Shown here: positions 45,642-55,918 of the stretch, piece after piece
Position numbering within the stretch: the stretch's first letter is position 1
Layout: each line of letters opens with the position of its first letter
NCBI RefSeq assembly: GCF_035953295.1
Contig: NZ_CP108370.1
Span: 5,113,001-5,177,000 of the forward strand
From: Streptomyces sp. NBC_01335
GTDB lineage: Bacteria > Actinomycetota > Actinomycetes > Streptomycetales > Streptomycetaceae
Direction of reading: 5' to 3'
DNA length: 64,000 nucleotides
Program-made: the position numbers and the translations under genes
The notes under the pieces: generated by a model
The model's database searches: none
Told to the model about the DNA's origin: nothing
What the model saw: only the letters and a program-made list of their open reading frames with translations

Positions 45642-47309
45642 TCAGGCGAGGCCGGGGCCGCGCACCGGGATGCTGGTGAAGGTCGGCGCCGGGGCGGGCT
45701 CGGTGAAGAAGTCGTTGCCCTTGTCGTCCACCACGACGAACGCGGGGAAGTCCTCGACCTCGATCCGCCAGACCGCCTCCATGCCGAGCTCCTCGTACTC
45801 GACGACCTCGACCTTCTTGATGCAGTCCTGCGCCAGCCGGGCCGCCGGGCCGCCGATCGAGCCCAGGTAGAACCCGCCGTGCGAACCGCAGGCGTCGGTG
45901 ACCTGCTTGCTCCGGTTGCCCTTCGCCAGCATCACCTTGGAGCCGCCCGCCGCCTGGAACTGCTCGACGTAGCTGTCCATCCGGCCGGCCGTCGTCGGGC
46001 CGAACGACCCGGACGCGTATCCCTCGGGCGTCTTCGCCGGGCCCGCGTAGTAGACCGGGTGGTCCTTGAGGTACTGCGGCATCTCCTCGCCCGCGTCCAG
46101 CCGCTCCTTGATCTTGGCGTGCGCGATGTCGCGCGCCACGACCAGCGGGCCGGTCAGCGAGAGACGGGTCTTGACCGGGTACTTGGTCAGCTCGGCGAGG
46201 ATCTCGTCCATCGGCCGGTTGAGGTCGATCCGCACCACGTCACCGGACTCGTCGAGGTGCTCGTCGGTGGTGTCCGGCAGGAAGCGCGCCGGGTCCGTCT
46301 CCAGCTGCTCCAGGAAGACGCCCTCGGCGGTGATCTTCGCGGTCGCCTGGCGGTCGGCGGAGCAGGAGACGGCGATGGCCACCGGCAGCGAGGCGCCGTG
46401 CCGGGGGAGGCGGACCACGCGTACGTCGTGGCAGAAGTACTTGCCGCCGAACTGCGCGCCGATCCCGATCTTCTGCGTCAGCTCGAAGACCTTCTCCTCC
46501 AGCTCCTTGTCCCGGAAGCCGTGCCCGGTGGGGGAGCCCTCGCCGGGCAGCTCGTCGAGGTAGTGCGCGGAGGCGTACTTGGCGGTCTTCAGCGCGAACT
46601 CCGCCGACGTACCGCCGACCACGATCGCCAGGTGGTACGGCGGGCAGGCCGCGGTGCCCAGCGAACGGATCTTCTCCTCCAGGAACTTCATCATGGAGGC
46701 CTCGTTCAGGACGGCCTTCGTCTCCTGGTAGAGGAACGACTTGTTCGCCGAGCCGCCGCCCTTCGCCATGAAGAGGAACTTGTACGCGCCGCCGTCGGTG
46801 GCGTACAGCTCGATCTGCGCGGGCAGGTTGGAGCCGGTGTTCTTCTCCTCCCACATGGTGAGCGGAGCCATCTGCGAGTACCGCAGATTGAGCTTGGTGT
46901 ACGCGTCGAAGATGCCGTGCGACAGCGCCTCCTCGTCACCGCCCTCGGTCAGCACGTTCTGACCGCGCTTGCCCATGACGATGGCCGTGCCGGTGTCCTG
47001 GCACATGGGCAGCACGCCGGCGGCGGCGATGTTCGCGTTCTTCAGCAGGTCCAGCGCCACGAACTTGTCGTTCGAGGACGCCTCCGGGTCGTCGATGATC
47101 CGCCGCAGCTGGGCGAGGTGGGTGGGGCGCAGGTAGTGGGAGATGTCGTGCATCGCCTCGGCGGCCAGCGTGCGCAGCGCCTCGGGCGCCACCTTGAGGA
47201 ACGTACGGCCGTCGGCCTCGAAGGTCGAAACGCCTTCGGAGGTCACCAGCCGGTACGGCGTGGTGTCCTCTCCCACGGGGAGCAGATCGGAGTACGCAAA
47301 CTCTGGCAT
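45642..47309 (-). CDS. Class I (iron-sulfur) fumarate hydratase
   Basis: The product is about 555 residues. Cluster cysteines are expected in [22 protein letters not shown] and [12 protein letters not shown], and the C-terminal swivel domain has [20 protein letters not shown] and GPTTAGRMD. It hydrates fumarate to malate with a [4Fe-4S] cluster. ATG 47309 is preferred, because AAGGA sits nine nt upstream of it but touches the alternative ATG at 47318. Confidence 0.95.
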   Translation of the reverse strand: MPEFAYSDLLPVGEDTTPYRLVTSEGVSTFEADGRTFLKVAPEALRTLAAEAMHDISHYLRPTHLAQLRRIIDDPEASSNDKFVALDLLKNANIAAAGVLPMCQDTGTAIVMGKRGQNVLTEGGDEEALSHGIFDAYTKLNLRYSQMAPLTMWEEKNTGSNLPAQIELYATDGGAYKFLFMAKGGGSANKSFLYQETKAVLNEASMMKFLEEKIRSLGTAACPPYHLAIVVGGTSAEFALKTAKYASAHYLDELPGEGSPTGHGFRDKELEEKVFELTQKIGIGAQFGGKYFCHDVRVVRLPRHGASLPVAIAVSCSADRQATAKITAEGVFLEQLETDPARFLPDTTDEHLDESGDVVRIDLNRPMDEILAELTKYPVKTRLSLTGPLVVARDIAHAKIKERLDAGEEMPQYLKDHPVYYAGPAKTPEGYASGSFGPTTAGRMDSYVEQFQAAGGSKVMLAKGNRSKQVTDACGSHGGFYLGSIGGPAARLAQDCIKKVEVVEYEELGMEAVWRIEVEDFPAFVVVDDKGNDFFTEPAPAPTFTSIPVRGPGLA

Positions 47310-47589
47310 TTCGGCCATTCCTTACTCGGCGACAGCGGCTGACCTCCCTTGGGCAGCGCACCCACCAGGGTAGAGCTCGGGAGGGAGGCCGGGTCTGTGA
47401 GGTAAGGCTCACCCGGGCGGGGCCGGGGAGTGGGGCGGGGGAGTGGGGAGCCCGGCCGCCCGGCACGGCACCTCGCGGCGTTGTCGGACCGCCCGAGTAC
47501 ATCCAGTACGCGGGCGGTCCTCCGCCTTGCGATGCGCCGCGCCGGACACCGCCCGCCGATCCGACGCGAATTGCCGGACGCGGCCTAGT

Positions 47590-47621
47590 CGCGATCTATC
47601 GCGTTTGGGTACGCTGGGCCG
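47590..47621 (+). promoter_or_regulatory. Promoter of the DUF1707 gene
   Basis: TACGCT (47610-47615) lies six nt before GTG 47622, and the symmetrical CGCGAT-CT-ATCGCG (47590-47603) overlaps the -35 region, a possible operator. The rest of the 312-bp gap (47310-47589) shows no gene. Confidence 0.55.
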
Positions 47622-48317
47622 GTGGACCTCGAAAAGCAGCCTCAGCAGTCCCCGCGGCCGACGGCCACGGCCGCCGCCCCGTCCTCCGGGCCCTCCGGCT
47701 TCCGCGCGTCCGACGCCGACCGCGACCGGATCGCGGACATCCTGCGGGAAGCGGTGGCCGAAGGCCGGCTGACCGCCGAGGAGCACGCGGAGCGGGTCGA
47801 ACTCGTCTACCGCGCCAAGACCGTCGGCGAGCTGGAGCCCCTGGTGAGCGATCTTCCCGCCGCCGGGAGCCCCGCGCCCGGGCGGGCGACGACGGGCCCG
47901 TTCGCGTACGAGGCGGGCGCCGCCTCCGCCGACGCGGAGAAGCTCGTCGCGGTCTTCAGCAGCGCCACGCGCAGGGGCCGTTGGCGGGTCGGCGGGCGCA
48001 CCCACGCGTTCGCGCTCTTCGGCACGGTGGAGATCGATCTGACCGAAGCGCTGTTCGGGCAACGGCTCACGGTCATCAACGCGACGTCGATTTTCGGCAA
48101 TGTCGAAGTCAAGGTTCCGGAGAACATCACTCTGCGCGGCAGCGGCACCGGGATCTTCGCCAACTTCGAGGTGGAGAACACCGAGTCCGCCGATCCGGAG
48201 GCGCCGGTCGTCGTCGTCAACGGCTACTCCGTCTTCGGGAACGTCGAGGCCAAGCCCAAGCGGGGCAAGCTGATCGAGAACCTCCAGCGCCAGCTGCGCA
48301 AGCACCTCGGCCACTGA
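47622..48317 (+). CDS. DUF1707 protein with LiaF-like C-terminal domain
   Basis: This 231-residue protein has an N-terminal DUF1707 segment (RASDADRDRIADILREAVAE, GRLTAEEHAERVELVYRAKT) after a disordered Pro/Ala start. The C-terminal cell-wall-active-antibiotic-response/LiaF-like beta-repeat domain reads SSATRRGRWRVGGRTHAFAL, FGTVEIDLTEALF, SIFGNVEVKVPENI. There are no membrane segments, so it is cytosolic or peripheral. Such proteins are common in actinobacteria and suspected of envelope-stress signalling. Confidence 0.88.
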   Translation: MDLEKQPQQSPRPTATAAAPSSGPSGFRASDADRDRIADILREAVAEGRLTAEEHAERVELVYRAKTVGELEPLVSDLPAAGSPAPGRATTGPFAYEAGAASADAEKLVAVFSSATRRGRWRVGGRTHAFALFGTVEIDLTEALFGQRLTVINATSIFGNVEVKVPENITLRGSGTGIFANFEVENTESADPEAPVVVVNGYSVFGNVEAKPKRGKLIENLQRQLRKHLGH

Positions 48318-48539
48318 ACGACCGGCCGCCGCACACCCGCCGACGGGTGCGCCGCGGGGCCCGGGCGGGGGCGCAGCGACGGCGCGGGACGGGAGTGAGA
48401 GGCGCTATTCGGCCAGGGTGTGGGCCGAGCCCTCTTGCACGCCTCGTTCGGCGGTGCCACTCAGCGCATAGCTGTGCGTACAGCGGGTAAAGAATCCTGC
48501 ATCGTCTCTCGCTCGCGAAGCCGTCGTCAGGAGTAGACC

Positions 48540-48914
48540 GTGCTGCAACTGCCTCATCAGCCCCTGCAGGTCGCCGCTGTGCCCGCTCAGCGAGCTCCCG
48601 CACGGGAAGACCAGGCGGGCCCCTGGCATTCCGAGGCGGTGTGCCGCCGGGACGAAGCCGGGCTTTTCTTCGCGCCGTCGAAGGAGCCGACAGCCGCCCG
48701 GCTGTCCCGTGAGGACGCCGCGAAGCGGGTCTGCGCCCGCTGCCCCGTCATGGTGGAGTGTCAGGAACATGCCCTGATGCAGCCGGAGCCGTACGGGGTC
48801 TGGGGCGGTCTCACCGCCGCCGAGCGTCGGGTGGTCCTGGCCCGCAGGCGTCGGCGTGACGTGGAGCTCAAGGCGGCCGCGGCCGCCAAGGGGTCGATCG
48901 CCGCCGCTGGTTGA
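48540..48914 (+). CDS. wblI: WhiB-like iron-sulfur regulator, WblI type
   Basis: The 124-residue Wbl protein has the four cluster cysteines C35, C65, C68 and C74, the turn GVWGG (86-90) and a basic C-terminus (ARRRRRDVELKAA) for DNA contact. Wbl proteins bind a [4Fe-4S] cluster and work with sigma factor region 4. WblI assignment rests on neighbours (next to convergent glpX, downstream of fumarases), as remembered for S. coelicolor. GTG 48540 has AGGAG upstream. The 222-bp gap before it is AT-rich for this genome, consistent with a regulated promoter. Confidence 0.88.
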   Translation: MLQLPHQPLQVAAVPAQRAPAREDQAGPWHSEAVCRRDEAGLFFAPSKEPTAARLSREDAAKRVCARCPVMVECQEHALMQPEPYGVWGGLTAAERRVVLARRRRRDVELKAAAAAKGSIAAAG

Positions 48915-48926
48915 CCCGCGGACAGA

Positions 48927-48963
48927 CGCGAAGGGGGCCACCCGCCCGGTGGCCCCCTTCGCG
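48927..48963. terminator. Bidirectional terminator between wblI and glpX
   Basis: CGCGAAGGGGGCCACC pairs perfectly with GGTGGCCCCCTTCGCG (16 bp) around CGCCC in the convergent gap. Confidence 0.9.
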
Positions 48964-48999
48964 TTCCGTCGGCGCGGTGCGCTCGTCCGGATCGCGGGT

Positions 49000-50031
49000 C
49001 TACTGCGCCCGGTCGAAGTCGATCGCGCTGTACGCGCGCAGCTTCGACAGCCGGTGCGTGGACGAGATGGTGCGGATCGTGCCCGACTTGGACCGCATCA
49101 CGATCGATTCGGTGGTGGCTGTCTCCGCCCGGTAGCGGACTCCGCGCATCAGCTCGCCGTCGGTGATCCCGGTCGCCACGAAGAACACGTTGTCGCCGCG
49201 GACCAGGTCGTCCGTCGACAGCACCCGGTCCAGGTCGTGCCCGGCGTCCAGGGCCTTCTGCCGCTCGGCCTCGTCCTTCGGCCACAGCTTGCCCTGGATG
49301 ACACCGCCCAGGCACTTTATGGCGCAGGCCGAGATGATGCCCTCGGGCGTGCCGCCGATGCCCATGAGCAGGTCGATGCCGGTGCCCTCGCGGGCGGCCA
49401 TGATCGAACCGGCCACGTCGCCGTCCGAGATGAACTTGATCCGGGCCCCGGTGTCCCGGATCTCCTTCACGATGCCCTCGTGGCGCGGGCGGTCGAGCAC
49501 GACGACGGTGACGTCCTCCGGCGAGGAGCGCTTCGCCTTCGCGACCCGCCGGATGTTGACCGCGACGGGCGCGTCGATGTCGACGAAGTCGGCGGCCTCG
49601 GGCCCGGTCACCAGCTTGTCCATGTAGAAGACGGCCGACGGGTCGAACATCGCCCCCCGGTCGGCGGCGGCCAGCACCGCGATGGCGTTGGACATGCCCT
49701 TGGCGTTGAGCGTGGTGCCGTCGATCGGGTCCACGGCGATGTCGACCTCGGCGCCGGTGCCGTCGCCGACCCGTTCGCCGTTGAAGAGCATCGGGGCCTC
49801 GTCCTTCTCTCCTTCGCCGATGACGACCACGCCGTTCATGGAGACCGTGGAGACGAGGGTCCGCATGGCCCTCACCGCGGCCCCGTCGGCGCCGATCTTG
49901 TCGCCGCGCCCGACCCACCGGCCGGCGGCCATGGCGGCGGCCTCGGTGACCCGGACCAGTTCGAGGGCGAGGTTGCGGTCGGGGGCCTCCGGAGAGACTT
50001 CCAGCTGGGACGGCAGATGGTGCTCGGGCAT
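49000..50031 (-). CDS. glpX: Class II fructose-1,6-bisphosphatase GlpX
   Basis: This 343-residue protein has the lithium-sensitive phosphatase motifs [46 protein letters not shown] and [14 protein letters not shown]. It dephosphorylates fructose 1,6-bisphosphate in gluconeogenesis and is the usual FBPase of actinobacteria. It converges with wblI. Its ATG is 156 bp from the divergent DUF4245 gene. Confidence 0.96.
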   Translation of the reverse strand: MPEHHLPSQLEVSPEAPDRNLALELVRVTEAAAMAAGRWVGRGDKIGADGAAVRAMRTLVSTVSMNGVVVIGEGEKDEAPMLFNGERVGDGTGAEVDIAVDPIDGTTLNAKGMSNAIAVLAAADRGAMFDPSAVFYMDKLVTGPEAADFVDIDAPVAVNIRRVAKAKRSSPEDVTVVVLDRPRHEGIVKEIRDTGARIKFISDGDVAGSIMAAREGTGIDLLMGIGGTPEGIISACAIKCLGGVIQGKLWPKDEAERQKALDAGHDLDRVLSTDDLVRGDNVFFVATGITDGELMRGVRYRAETATTESIVMRSKSGTIRTISSTHRLSKLRAYSAIDFDRAQ

Positions 50032-50187
50032 CGGAGCACGCCTTTCTGTACGACGACGACCGGAAATGAGCGTGCTTCGACTCTATCGGTAGGCCGATAA
50101 AATGAGCAGAGCGCCCCACGGATGAGCGCGAGAGCTCGGGTCGGGGTCCCGGGCGGTCCCGCGCGGGCCGCATGCCACCATGTATCC

Positions 50188-50706
50188 GTGGCAAGCAAGC
50201 GAGGCAAGCAGACAATCCGGGACATGTTCCTGTCGTTGGTGTTGATCGTCGCCGCGGCCGGCGTCATCTACGTCTTCGTTCCGCACGACGACAAGGCCGA
50301 CCCGGTCAAGGCCGTCGACTACCGCGTCGAACTCGCGACCGCGCGCCGCGCGGCCCCGTACCCGGTGGCCGCCCCGTCCGGGCTCCCCGGCGGCTGGAAG
50401 GCGACCTCCGTCTCGTACGACGGCGCCGACGGCAGCAGTTGGCACCTGGGCTTCATCGACCCCGACGGCCGGTACGTCGCGGTGGAGCAGTCCACGACGC
50501 CCGCGAAGAAGTACGTACCCGACGTCAGCCAGGACGCCGAGGACACCGGCCGCACCGAGACCGTGGCCGGCCAGAAGTGGCAGTACTGGAAGGGCGCGAA
50601 GTACGACGCCCTGGTGCTGAACGCCGACGGCGCCACCACGGTGGTCACCGGCTCCGCCCCCAGGAAGCAACTGGTCGCGATGGCCACCGCGCTCACCACG
50701 TCCTGA
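50188..50706 (+). CDS. DUF4245 membrane-anchored protein
   Basis: From GTG 50188 the 172-residue product has a basic tail (ASKRGKQTIRD), one membrane anchor (MFLSLVLIVAAAGVIYVFV) and an exported beta-rich DUF4245 domain (GLPGGWKATSVSYDG, WHLGFIDPDGRYVAVEQST, GQKWQYWKG). The function is unknown; the gene is widely linked to glpX in actinobacteria. Confidence 0.88.
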   Translation: MASKRGKQTIRDMFLSLVLIVAAAGVIYVFVPHDDKADPVKAVDYRVELATARRAAPYPVAAPSGLPGGWKATSVSYDGADGSSWHLGFIDPDGRYVAVEQSTTPAKKYVPDVSQDAEDTGRTETVAGQKWQYWKGAKYDALVLNADGATTVVTGSAPRKQLVAMATALTTS

Positions 50707-50748
50707 ACGCCGCCCGGCTCGGCGCCGGCGCTTCCCCGAGACGTCGAG

Positions 50749-50779
50749 AAGCCCGGAACACCTCAGGTGTTCCGGGCTT
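50749..50779. terminator. Terminator between DUF4245 and nitroreductase genes
   Basis: AAGCCCGGAACACC pairs with GGTGTTCCGGGCTT (14 bp) around TCA, with short T/A runs on either side, in a convergent gap. Confidence 0.88.
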
Positions 50780-50802
50780 TTCGGTGTCCGAGACCGGACC
50801 GG

Positions 50803-51393
50803 TCAGACGGTGGTGACGACCTCGTCGTACGACAGGCGCGGCAGGCGCGGGAACCAGGCGTCCTCGCCCGGCTTGCCGATGTTGACGACCATGAGCAGCT
50901 TGTGGTCGGCGTCCAGGAACTCCTTCTCGATGCCCGCGGCGTCGAAGCCGGTCATCGGGCCGGCGGCCAGGCCGGCGGCGCGGACGCCGACGATGAAGTA
51001 GGCGGCCTGGAGGGCGGCGTTCAGGGCGGCCGACTGCTCGCGGACCGGGCGCTCGGAGAAGAACGCGTCCTTGGCCTGCGGGAAGTGCGGCATGAGGGCG
51101 GGGAGCTCCTCGTGGAACTCGTTGTCCGCGGCGAGGATCGCGACCAGCGGCGCGGAGGAGGTCTTCGGGCGGTTGCCCTCGGCCATGTGCTCGACGAGGC
51201 GGGCACGGCCCTCCTCGGAGCGGACCAGGACGACGCGCAGCGGCGACTGGTTGAAGGCGGTGGGGCCGTACTTGACCAGCTCGTAGATCGCCTGGATCTG
51301 CTCGTCGGTCACCGGCTCGTCGGAGAAGGTGTTGGCGGTGCGGGCCTCGGTGAAGAGGAGGGCCTGCGCGGCGGGGTCAAGGGCGAGAGACAT
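50803..51393 (-). CDS. Nitroreductase-family protein (malonic semialdehyde reductase RutE/HadB-like)
   Basis: The 196-residue length and motifs fit the RutE/HadB branch of FMN nitroreductases: SFSD-like TFSDEPVTDEQIQAIYELVK, YGPTAFNQSPLRVVLVRSEE, GVRAAGLAAGPMTGFDAAGI, KPGEDAWFPRLPRLSYDEVV. Relatives reduce malonic semialdehyde or other reactive carbonyls with NAD(P)H. The substrate is unproved. It is a single gene with a convergent terminator. Confidence 0.88.
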   Translation of the reverse strand: MSLALDPAAQALLFTEARTANTFSDEPVTDEQIQAIYELVKYGPTAFNQSPLRVVLVRSEEGRARLVEHMAEGNRPKTSSAPLVAILAADNEFHEELPALMPHFPQAKDAFFSERPVREQSAALNAALQAAYFIVGVRAAGLAAGPMTGFDAAGIEKEFLDADHKLLMVVNIGKPGEDAWFPRLPRLSYDEVVTTV

Positions 51394-51573
51394 GCGCGTT
51401 CTACCTTCTGGGCGTCCGGAATTGAGCGACGGATTCACCGTAGCCGAGGGGTAGATTAACTTTCAACTAAATCGGGCGCGGCGTGATCCACGCCATACGC
51501 CCGGTGCGGCGGGGCGATCACGTGATCCGCACGCCGACCACCGCGGCGGTCCCGAAGCCGGTCGTCGCGCCGG

Positions 51574-51816
51574 TCACTCCGCCGTCGCGCCGTCCTCCGG
51601 TTCGGCGAGGGCCGCGTCGAGGCGGGCGCGGGCGCCCTCCAGCCAGCGGCGGCACACCTTCGCAAGCTCCTCGCCGCGCTCCCAGAGCGCCAGCGACTCC
51701 TCCAGCGTGGTGCCGCCCGCCTCCAGCCGGCGCACGACCTCGATCAGCTCGTCGCGCGCCTGCTCGTAACCGAGCGTGCCGGTCGCACCGGCGGTGGTCG
51801 TCCCGTCGTCCGTCAT
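51574..51816 (-). CDS. xseB: Exodeoxyribonuclease VII small subunit
   Basis: This 80-residue protein has the XseB signature [49 protein letters not shown]. It forms exonuclease VII with XseA, whose gene lies 70 bp upstream in the same direction. TAGAGT seven nt before the ATG suggests an independent leaderless transcript in addition to read-through. Confidence 0.95.
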   Translation of the reverse strand: MTDDGTTTAGATGTLGYEQARDELIEVVRRLEAGGTTLEESLALWERGEELAKVCRRWLEGARARLDAALAEPEDGATAE

Positions 51817-51886
51817 GCCGCCCACTCTATGTGCGCCCACCGACAGCGGTCCCGGCCATGATCCGCCGGACACGGCCGGAGCCGGC

Positions 51887-53098
51887 TCACCCCTCCACCC
51901 GTACCGAGAACTCGCCCTCCGACACCCGCGCCCGCAGCACCTCGCCGGCGGCGCCGGCCTCCTCGGGGGAGCGCACCACATGGCCGTCCGCCCGCTGGAG
52001 CACCGCGTAACCGCGCTCCAGGGTCGCAGCAGGGGAGAGCGAGACCACCCGGGCCAGAGTGTGCGCGATCTCCGACTCGGCCCGGTCCAGCAGATGCCCC
52101 AGCACCCGGCGGCCGCGCCCGGTCAACGCCTCCACCTCGGCGGCCCGCTCGTCCACCAGCCGCTGCGGACGCTCCATCGACGGCCGGCCGAGCGCGTGCG
52201 CCAGCCCCCGCTCCTCGCGCTCCAGCAGCCCGCGTACGGTCCGCAGCGCCCGGTCGCGCAGCTGCTGGACCCGGTCCAGCTCCTCGCCCACGTCCGGTAC
52301 GACCTTCTTCGCCGCGTCCGTGGGCGTGGACGCGCGCAGGTCCGCGACCAGGTCCAGCAGCGGGGAGTCCGGCTCGTGCCCGATCGCGGACACCACCGGC
52401 GTACGGCAGGCGGCGACGGCGCGGATCAGCGCCTCGTCCGAGAACGGCAGCAGGTCCTCCACGCTGCCGCCACCGCGCGCGACGACGATCACGTCGACCT
52501 CGGGCATCGAATCCAGCTCCTGGACCGCCTGGACCACCTGGTTGACCGCGTGGACGCCCTGCACGGCGGTGTTGCGCACCTCGAACCGGACCGCGGGCCA
52601 GCGGCGCCGCGCGTTCTCCAGCACGTCGCGCTCGGCGGCCGACGCGCGCCCGCAGACCAGCCCGATCAGCTGCGGCAGGAACGGCAGCGGCTTCTTCCGG
52701 TCCAGCGCGAAGAGCCCCTCGGAGGCGAGGGACTTCTTCAGCTGCTCCAGCCGCACCAGCAGCTCACCGATGCCGACCGGGCGTATCTCCGTCGCCCGCA
52801 GCGAGAGCTGGCCGCGCGGCGCGTACCACTCCGGCTTCGCCAGGACCACGACCCGCGCGCCCTCCGTCACCACGTCCGCGATCCGGTCGAAGACCTGCCG
52901 GAAACAGGTCACGCTCACCGAGATGTCGTGCGCCGGGTCACGCAGGGTCAGGAAGACGACCCCCGCGCCCGGCCGCCGCGAGAGCTGCGTGATCTGCCCC
53001 TCGACCCAGATCGCGCCGAGCCGGTCGATCCAGCCGCCGATGAGCCGGGACACCTCACCGACGGGCAGCGGGGCTTCCGCGGACGTGTTGAGAGCCAT
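51887..53098 (-). CDS. xseA: Exodeoxyribonuclease VII large subunit
   Basis: The 403-residue protein has an N-terminal OB fold ([20 protein letters not shown]), the catalytic region ([70 protein letters not shown]) and C-terminal helices. It degrades single-stranded DNA from both ends. ATG 53098 is chosen; TACGCT lies seven nt upstream of it, and the longer open frame to 53128 would start inside that promoter. Confidence 0.95.
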   Translation of the reverse strand: MALNTSAEAPLPVGEVSRLIGGWIDRLGAIWVEGQITQLSRRPGAGVVFLTLRDPAHDISVSVTCFRQVFDRIADVVTEGARVVVLAKPEWYAPRGQLSLRATEIRPVGIGELLVRLEQLKKSLASEGLFALDRKKPLPFLPQLIGLVCGRASAAERDVLENARRRWPAVRFEVRNTAVQGVHAVNQVVQAVQELDSMPEVDVIVVARGGGSVEDLLPFSDEALIRAVAACRTPVVSAIGHEPDSPLLDLVADLRASTPTDAAKKVVPDVGEELDRVQQLRDRALRTVRGLLEREERGLAHALGRPSMERPQRLVDERAAEVEALTGRGRRVLGHLLDRAESEIAHTLARVVSLSPAATLERGYAVLQRADGHVVRSPEEAGAAGEVLRARVSEGEFSVRVEG

Positions 53099-53242
53099 AC
53101 GGGCGAGCGTAACCGCCACCACGGACACCGGGCCCGCTCACGCACCGCGCCCGTTCGCGTACGAGACCCGCTCACGCACCGCGCCCGTTCGGGGTACGCG
53201 TGCCCGTACAGGTCCCGCGCCCGTTCGGGTACGCGCGCCCGT

Positions 53243-54655
53243 TCAGGTACCGGGCCGGGTGCCGCCGCCCCGGCCCATGGTCTCCGCGTCGCCGCCGGGG
53301 CGCCGGCCGCCCTGCACCGCCACCACCACGAGCCCCACGGCGAACCAGCAGGCACCCACCACCTGCGCGCTCGTCGTCGCCTCCACGATCACCGCGACCA
53401 GCGCCGCCGCGCCCAGCACCGGCACCACCAGATGGCGCCACCAGCTCGGCTCGCCCTCCATCCGGCGGACCACGAACCAGCCGACCACCGACGCGTGCAG
53501 CAGCACGAACGCGGTCAGCGCGCCGATGTTCACCACGGACACCAGGTGGTCCAGCCCGTCGTCGCGCCGGGCCGCCCAGACCGCCGCCACCAGCGTCACC
53601 ACCGCCGCACAGAGCACCGCGACCCTCGGCACCCCCGACTTCGCGTCGATCCGCGCCAGGAACGACGGCAGCCTGCGCTCCCGCGCCATCGCGAACACCA
53701 GCCGCCCGGCCGCCGCCTGCCCCGCCAGCGCCGCGAACGCCGCCCCGACCGCCTTGCTCGCCGCCACCAGGTCGTGCAGCCAGGTGCCGACCGAGGCGTC
53801 CACCGCGTCGTAGAACGCCGACCCCTGCGCCGCCGGATCGGCCGCCAGCTCCGCCGACGAGACCGGCTCCAGCAGCGCCGCCAGATACGACTGCACCACG
53901 AAGAGCGCCCCCGCCATCACCAGGCAGAACAGCACCGCCCGCGCGACCTTCGCGGACCCGCCCGTCACCTCCTCGGCGAACGAGGCGATGGCGTCGAACC
54001 CCAGATAGGAGAGGACCGCCACCGACACCGCCCCGATCACCGCCGTCGTCGAGAACCCGGAGTCACCGGTCAGCGGCGTCAGCCAGCCCCGCTGCGCACC
54101 GTCCCGCGCCAGCACCACCACCGCCGACACCACGAACACCAGCAGCACCACGATCTCCAGCGCGAGCACCGCGAAACCGACCCGCGCGGCAGCCCGCACC
54201 CCCCACAGGTTGAGCGCCGTCGTCAGCACCACCGCGATCGCCGTCCACACCCACCGCGACAACTCCGGGACCAGCGCGTTCATCGCGATACCGGAGAAGA
54301 GGTAGGCGACCGCGGGGATCAGCAGGTAGTCGAGCATCGCCATCCACCCCGCGATGAACCCGGGCACCTCGCCGAGCCCCGTGCGGGCGTACGTGAACAC
54401 CGAACCGGCCTTCGGGGCGACCCGCACCATCTGCGCGTAACTGAACGCCGTGAACGCCATCACGACCGTCGCCACGACGTAGACCAGCGCCACCGCGCCG
54501 CCCGACCTCGCGTCCAGCGTGCCGAACACGCCCACCGGGGCCATCGGGGCGATGAACAGCAGCCCGTAGACCACCAGGTCCCTGAACCCGAGCGTGCGGC
54601 GAAGTCCGTGTCGCGCACTGCTGCCCGTTCCCGTTCCCGTTTCCGTTCCCGGCAT
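53243..54655 (-). CDS. APC-family amino acid permease
   Basis: This 470-residue protein has about twelve membrane segments and the APC signatures [51 protein letters not shown] and [14 protein letters not shown]. It probably imports amino acids or polyamines by proton or substrate coupling; specificity is not visible. The N-terminus has Thr/Gly repeats ([10 protein letters not shown]). Its start is 130 bp from divergent ispH. The gap before xseA (53099-53242) holds GCGCCCGTTCGGGTACGCG-type repeats. Confidence 0.9.
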   Translation of the reverse strand: MPGTETGTGTGSSARHGLRRTLGFRDLVVYGLLFIAPMAPVGVFGTLDARSGGAVALVYVVATVVMAFTAFSYAQMVRVAPKAGSVFTYARTGLGEVPGFIAGWMAMLDYLLIPAVAYLFSGIAMNALVPELSRWVWTAIAVVLTTALNLWGVRAAARVGFAVLALEIVVLLVFVVSAVVVLARDGAQRGWLTPLTGDSGFSTTAVIGAVSVAVLSYLGFDAIASFAEEVTGGSAKVARAVLFCLVMAGALFVVQSYLAALLEPVSSAELAADPAAQGSAFYDAVDASVGTWLHDLVAASKAVGAAFAALAGQAAAGRLVFAMARERRLPSFLARIDAKSGVPRVAVLCAAVVTLVAAVWAARRDDGLDHLVSVVNIGALTAFVLLHASVVGWFVVRRMEGEPSWWRHLVVPVLGAAALVAVIVEATTSAQVVGACWFAVGLVVVAVQGGRRPGGDAETMGRGGGTRPGT

Positions 54656-54785
54656 CGGCCCTCCATGGTGTCCGGCCCGGCGGCGGGCCCGCCGGCGCGG
54701 GCGGGCTCGTACCCCGGTGATCACGGCCCAGTCTCCCGACCCGGCCGAGCCCGCGCCTGTTCGGTACGGCCTTACGATGGGACGC

Positions 54786-55766
54786 ATGACTGCAACCCCT
54801 GCCCGCCGTGTCCTGCTCGCCGCTCCCCGTGGCTACTGCGCGGGCGTGGACCGTGCCGTGATCGCCGTCGAGAAGGCCCTGGAGCAGTACGGGGCCCCGG
54901 TCTACGTGCGCCACGAGATCGTGCACAACAAGTACGTCGTGCAGACCCTGGAGAAGAAGGGGGCGATCTTCGTGGAGACCACCGCGGAGGTCCCCGAGGG
55001 CTCCATCGTGATGTTCTCCGCGCACGGCGTGGCCCCGACGGTCCACGCCGAGGCCGCCGAGCGCCGGCTCGCCACGATCGACGCCACCTGCCCGCTCGTC
55101 ACCAAGGTCCACAAGGAAGCCGTCCGCTTCGCCAAGGAGGACTACGACATCCTCCTGATCGGCCACGAGGGCCACGAAGAGGTCATCGGCACCAGCGGCG
55201 AGGCCCCCGACCACATCACCCTGGTCGACGGCCCCGAGGACGTCGCCAACGTCGAGGTCCGCGACGAGTCGAAGGTCGTCTGGCTCTCCCAGACCACGCT
55301 CTCGGTGGACGAGACCATGGAGACGGTCGACGCCCTCAAGAACAAGTTCCCGAACCTGCTCTCCCCGCCGAGCGACGACATCTGCTACGCCACGCAGAAC
55401 CGCCAGGTCGCCGTGAAGAAGCTGGCCGAGGACGCCGAGCTGGTCATCGTCGTCGGCTCCAAGAACTCCTCCAACTCGATCCGCATGGTCGAGGTCGCCC
55501 TGGACGCCGGAGCCCCCGCCGCCCACCTGGTCGACTTCGCCTCCGAGATCGAGGAGGCCTGGCTGGAAGGCGTCACCACGGTCGGCCTGACCTCCGGCGC
55601 CTCCGTACCGGACGTCCTCGTCGACGGCGTGCTGGAGTGGCTCGCCGAGCGCGGTTACGCGGACGTGGAGACGGTCAAGACGGCCGAGGAGTCGATCACC
55701 TTCTCGCTGCCCAAGGAGCTCCGCCGCGACCTGCGCGCCGAGGCCGCAGCCCTCGCCCGGCAGTAA
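54786..55766 (+). CDS. ispH: 4-hydroxy-3-methylbut-2-enyl diphosphate reductase IspH (LytB)
   Basis: The 326-residue enzyme makes IPP and DMAPP in the last step of the MEP pathway. The three cluster cysteines are C18 (RGYCAGV), C102 ([11 protein letters not shown]) and C200 ([11 protein letters not shown]). EEVIGTSGE and [11 protein letters not shown] are also family hallmarks. ATG 54786 is preferred over ATG 54777 because TACGAT ends six nt before it, so transcription should start at or beside the A of ATG 54786. Confidence 0.96.
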   Translation: MTATPARRVLLAAPRGYCAGVDRAVIAVEKALEQYGAPVYVRHEIVHNKYVVQTLEKKGAIFVETTAEVPEGSIVMFSAHGVAPTVHAEAAERRLATIDATCPLVTKVHKEAVRFAKEDYDILLIGHEGHEEVIGTSGEAPDHITLVDGPEDVANVEVRDESKVVWLSQTTLSVDETMETVDALKNKFPNLLSPPSDDICYATQNRQVAVKKLAEDAELVIVVGSKNSSNSIRMVEVALDAGAPAAHLVDFASEIEEAWLEGVTTVGLTSGASVPDVLVDGVLEWLAERGYADVETVKTAEESITFSLPKELRRDLRAEAAALARQ

Positions 55767-55794
55767 CGCTCCGCACGGGTTCAACAGGGTGTTC

Positions 55795-55897
55795 TCGCAC
55801 GTCCCGTCAGCTCGGGACGTGCGAGACGCCCGCTCGGGACGTGCGAGACGCCCGCTCGGGACGTGCGAGGCGCCCGCTCGGGACGTGCGAGGCGCCC
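55795..55897. repeat. Hairpin plus four 22-bp direct repeats between ispH and ppgK
   Basis: TCGCACGTCCCG and CGGGACGTGCGA form a 12-bp hairpin (55795-55824) just after ispH. Its right arm is the start of four head-to-tail 22-bp units, GCTCGGGACGTGCGAG(A/G)CGCCC, at 55810, 55832, 55854 and 55876. The array ends 9 bp before the -10 of ppgK. Confidence 0.9.
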
Positions 55898-55918
55898 GCT
55901 GCCCTTACCGTGGTGCCC

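Noticed and set aside
55810..55897. CRISPR-like array
   Set aside because: The four 22-bp units are directly adjacent without spacers and no cas genes are present.
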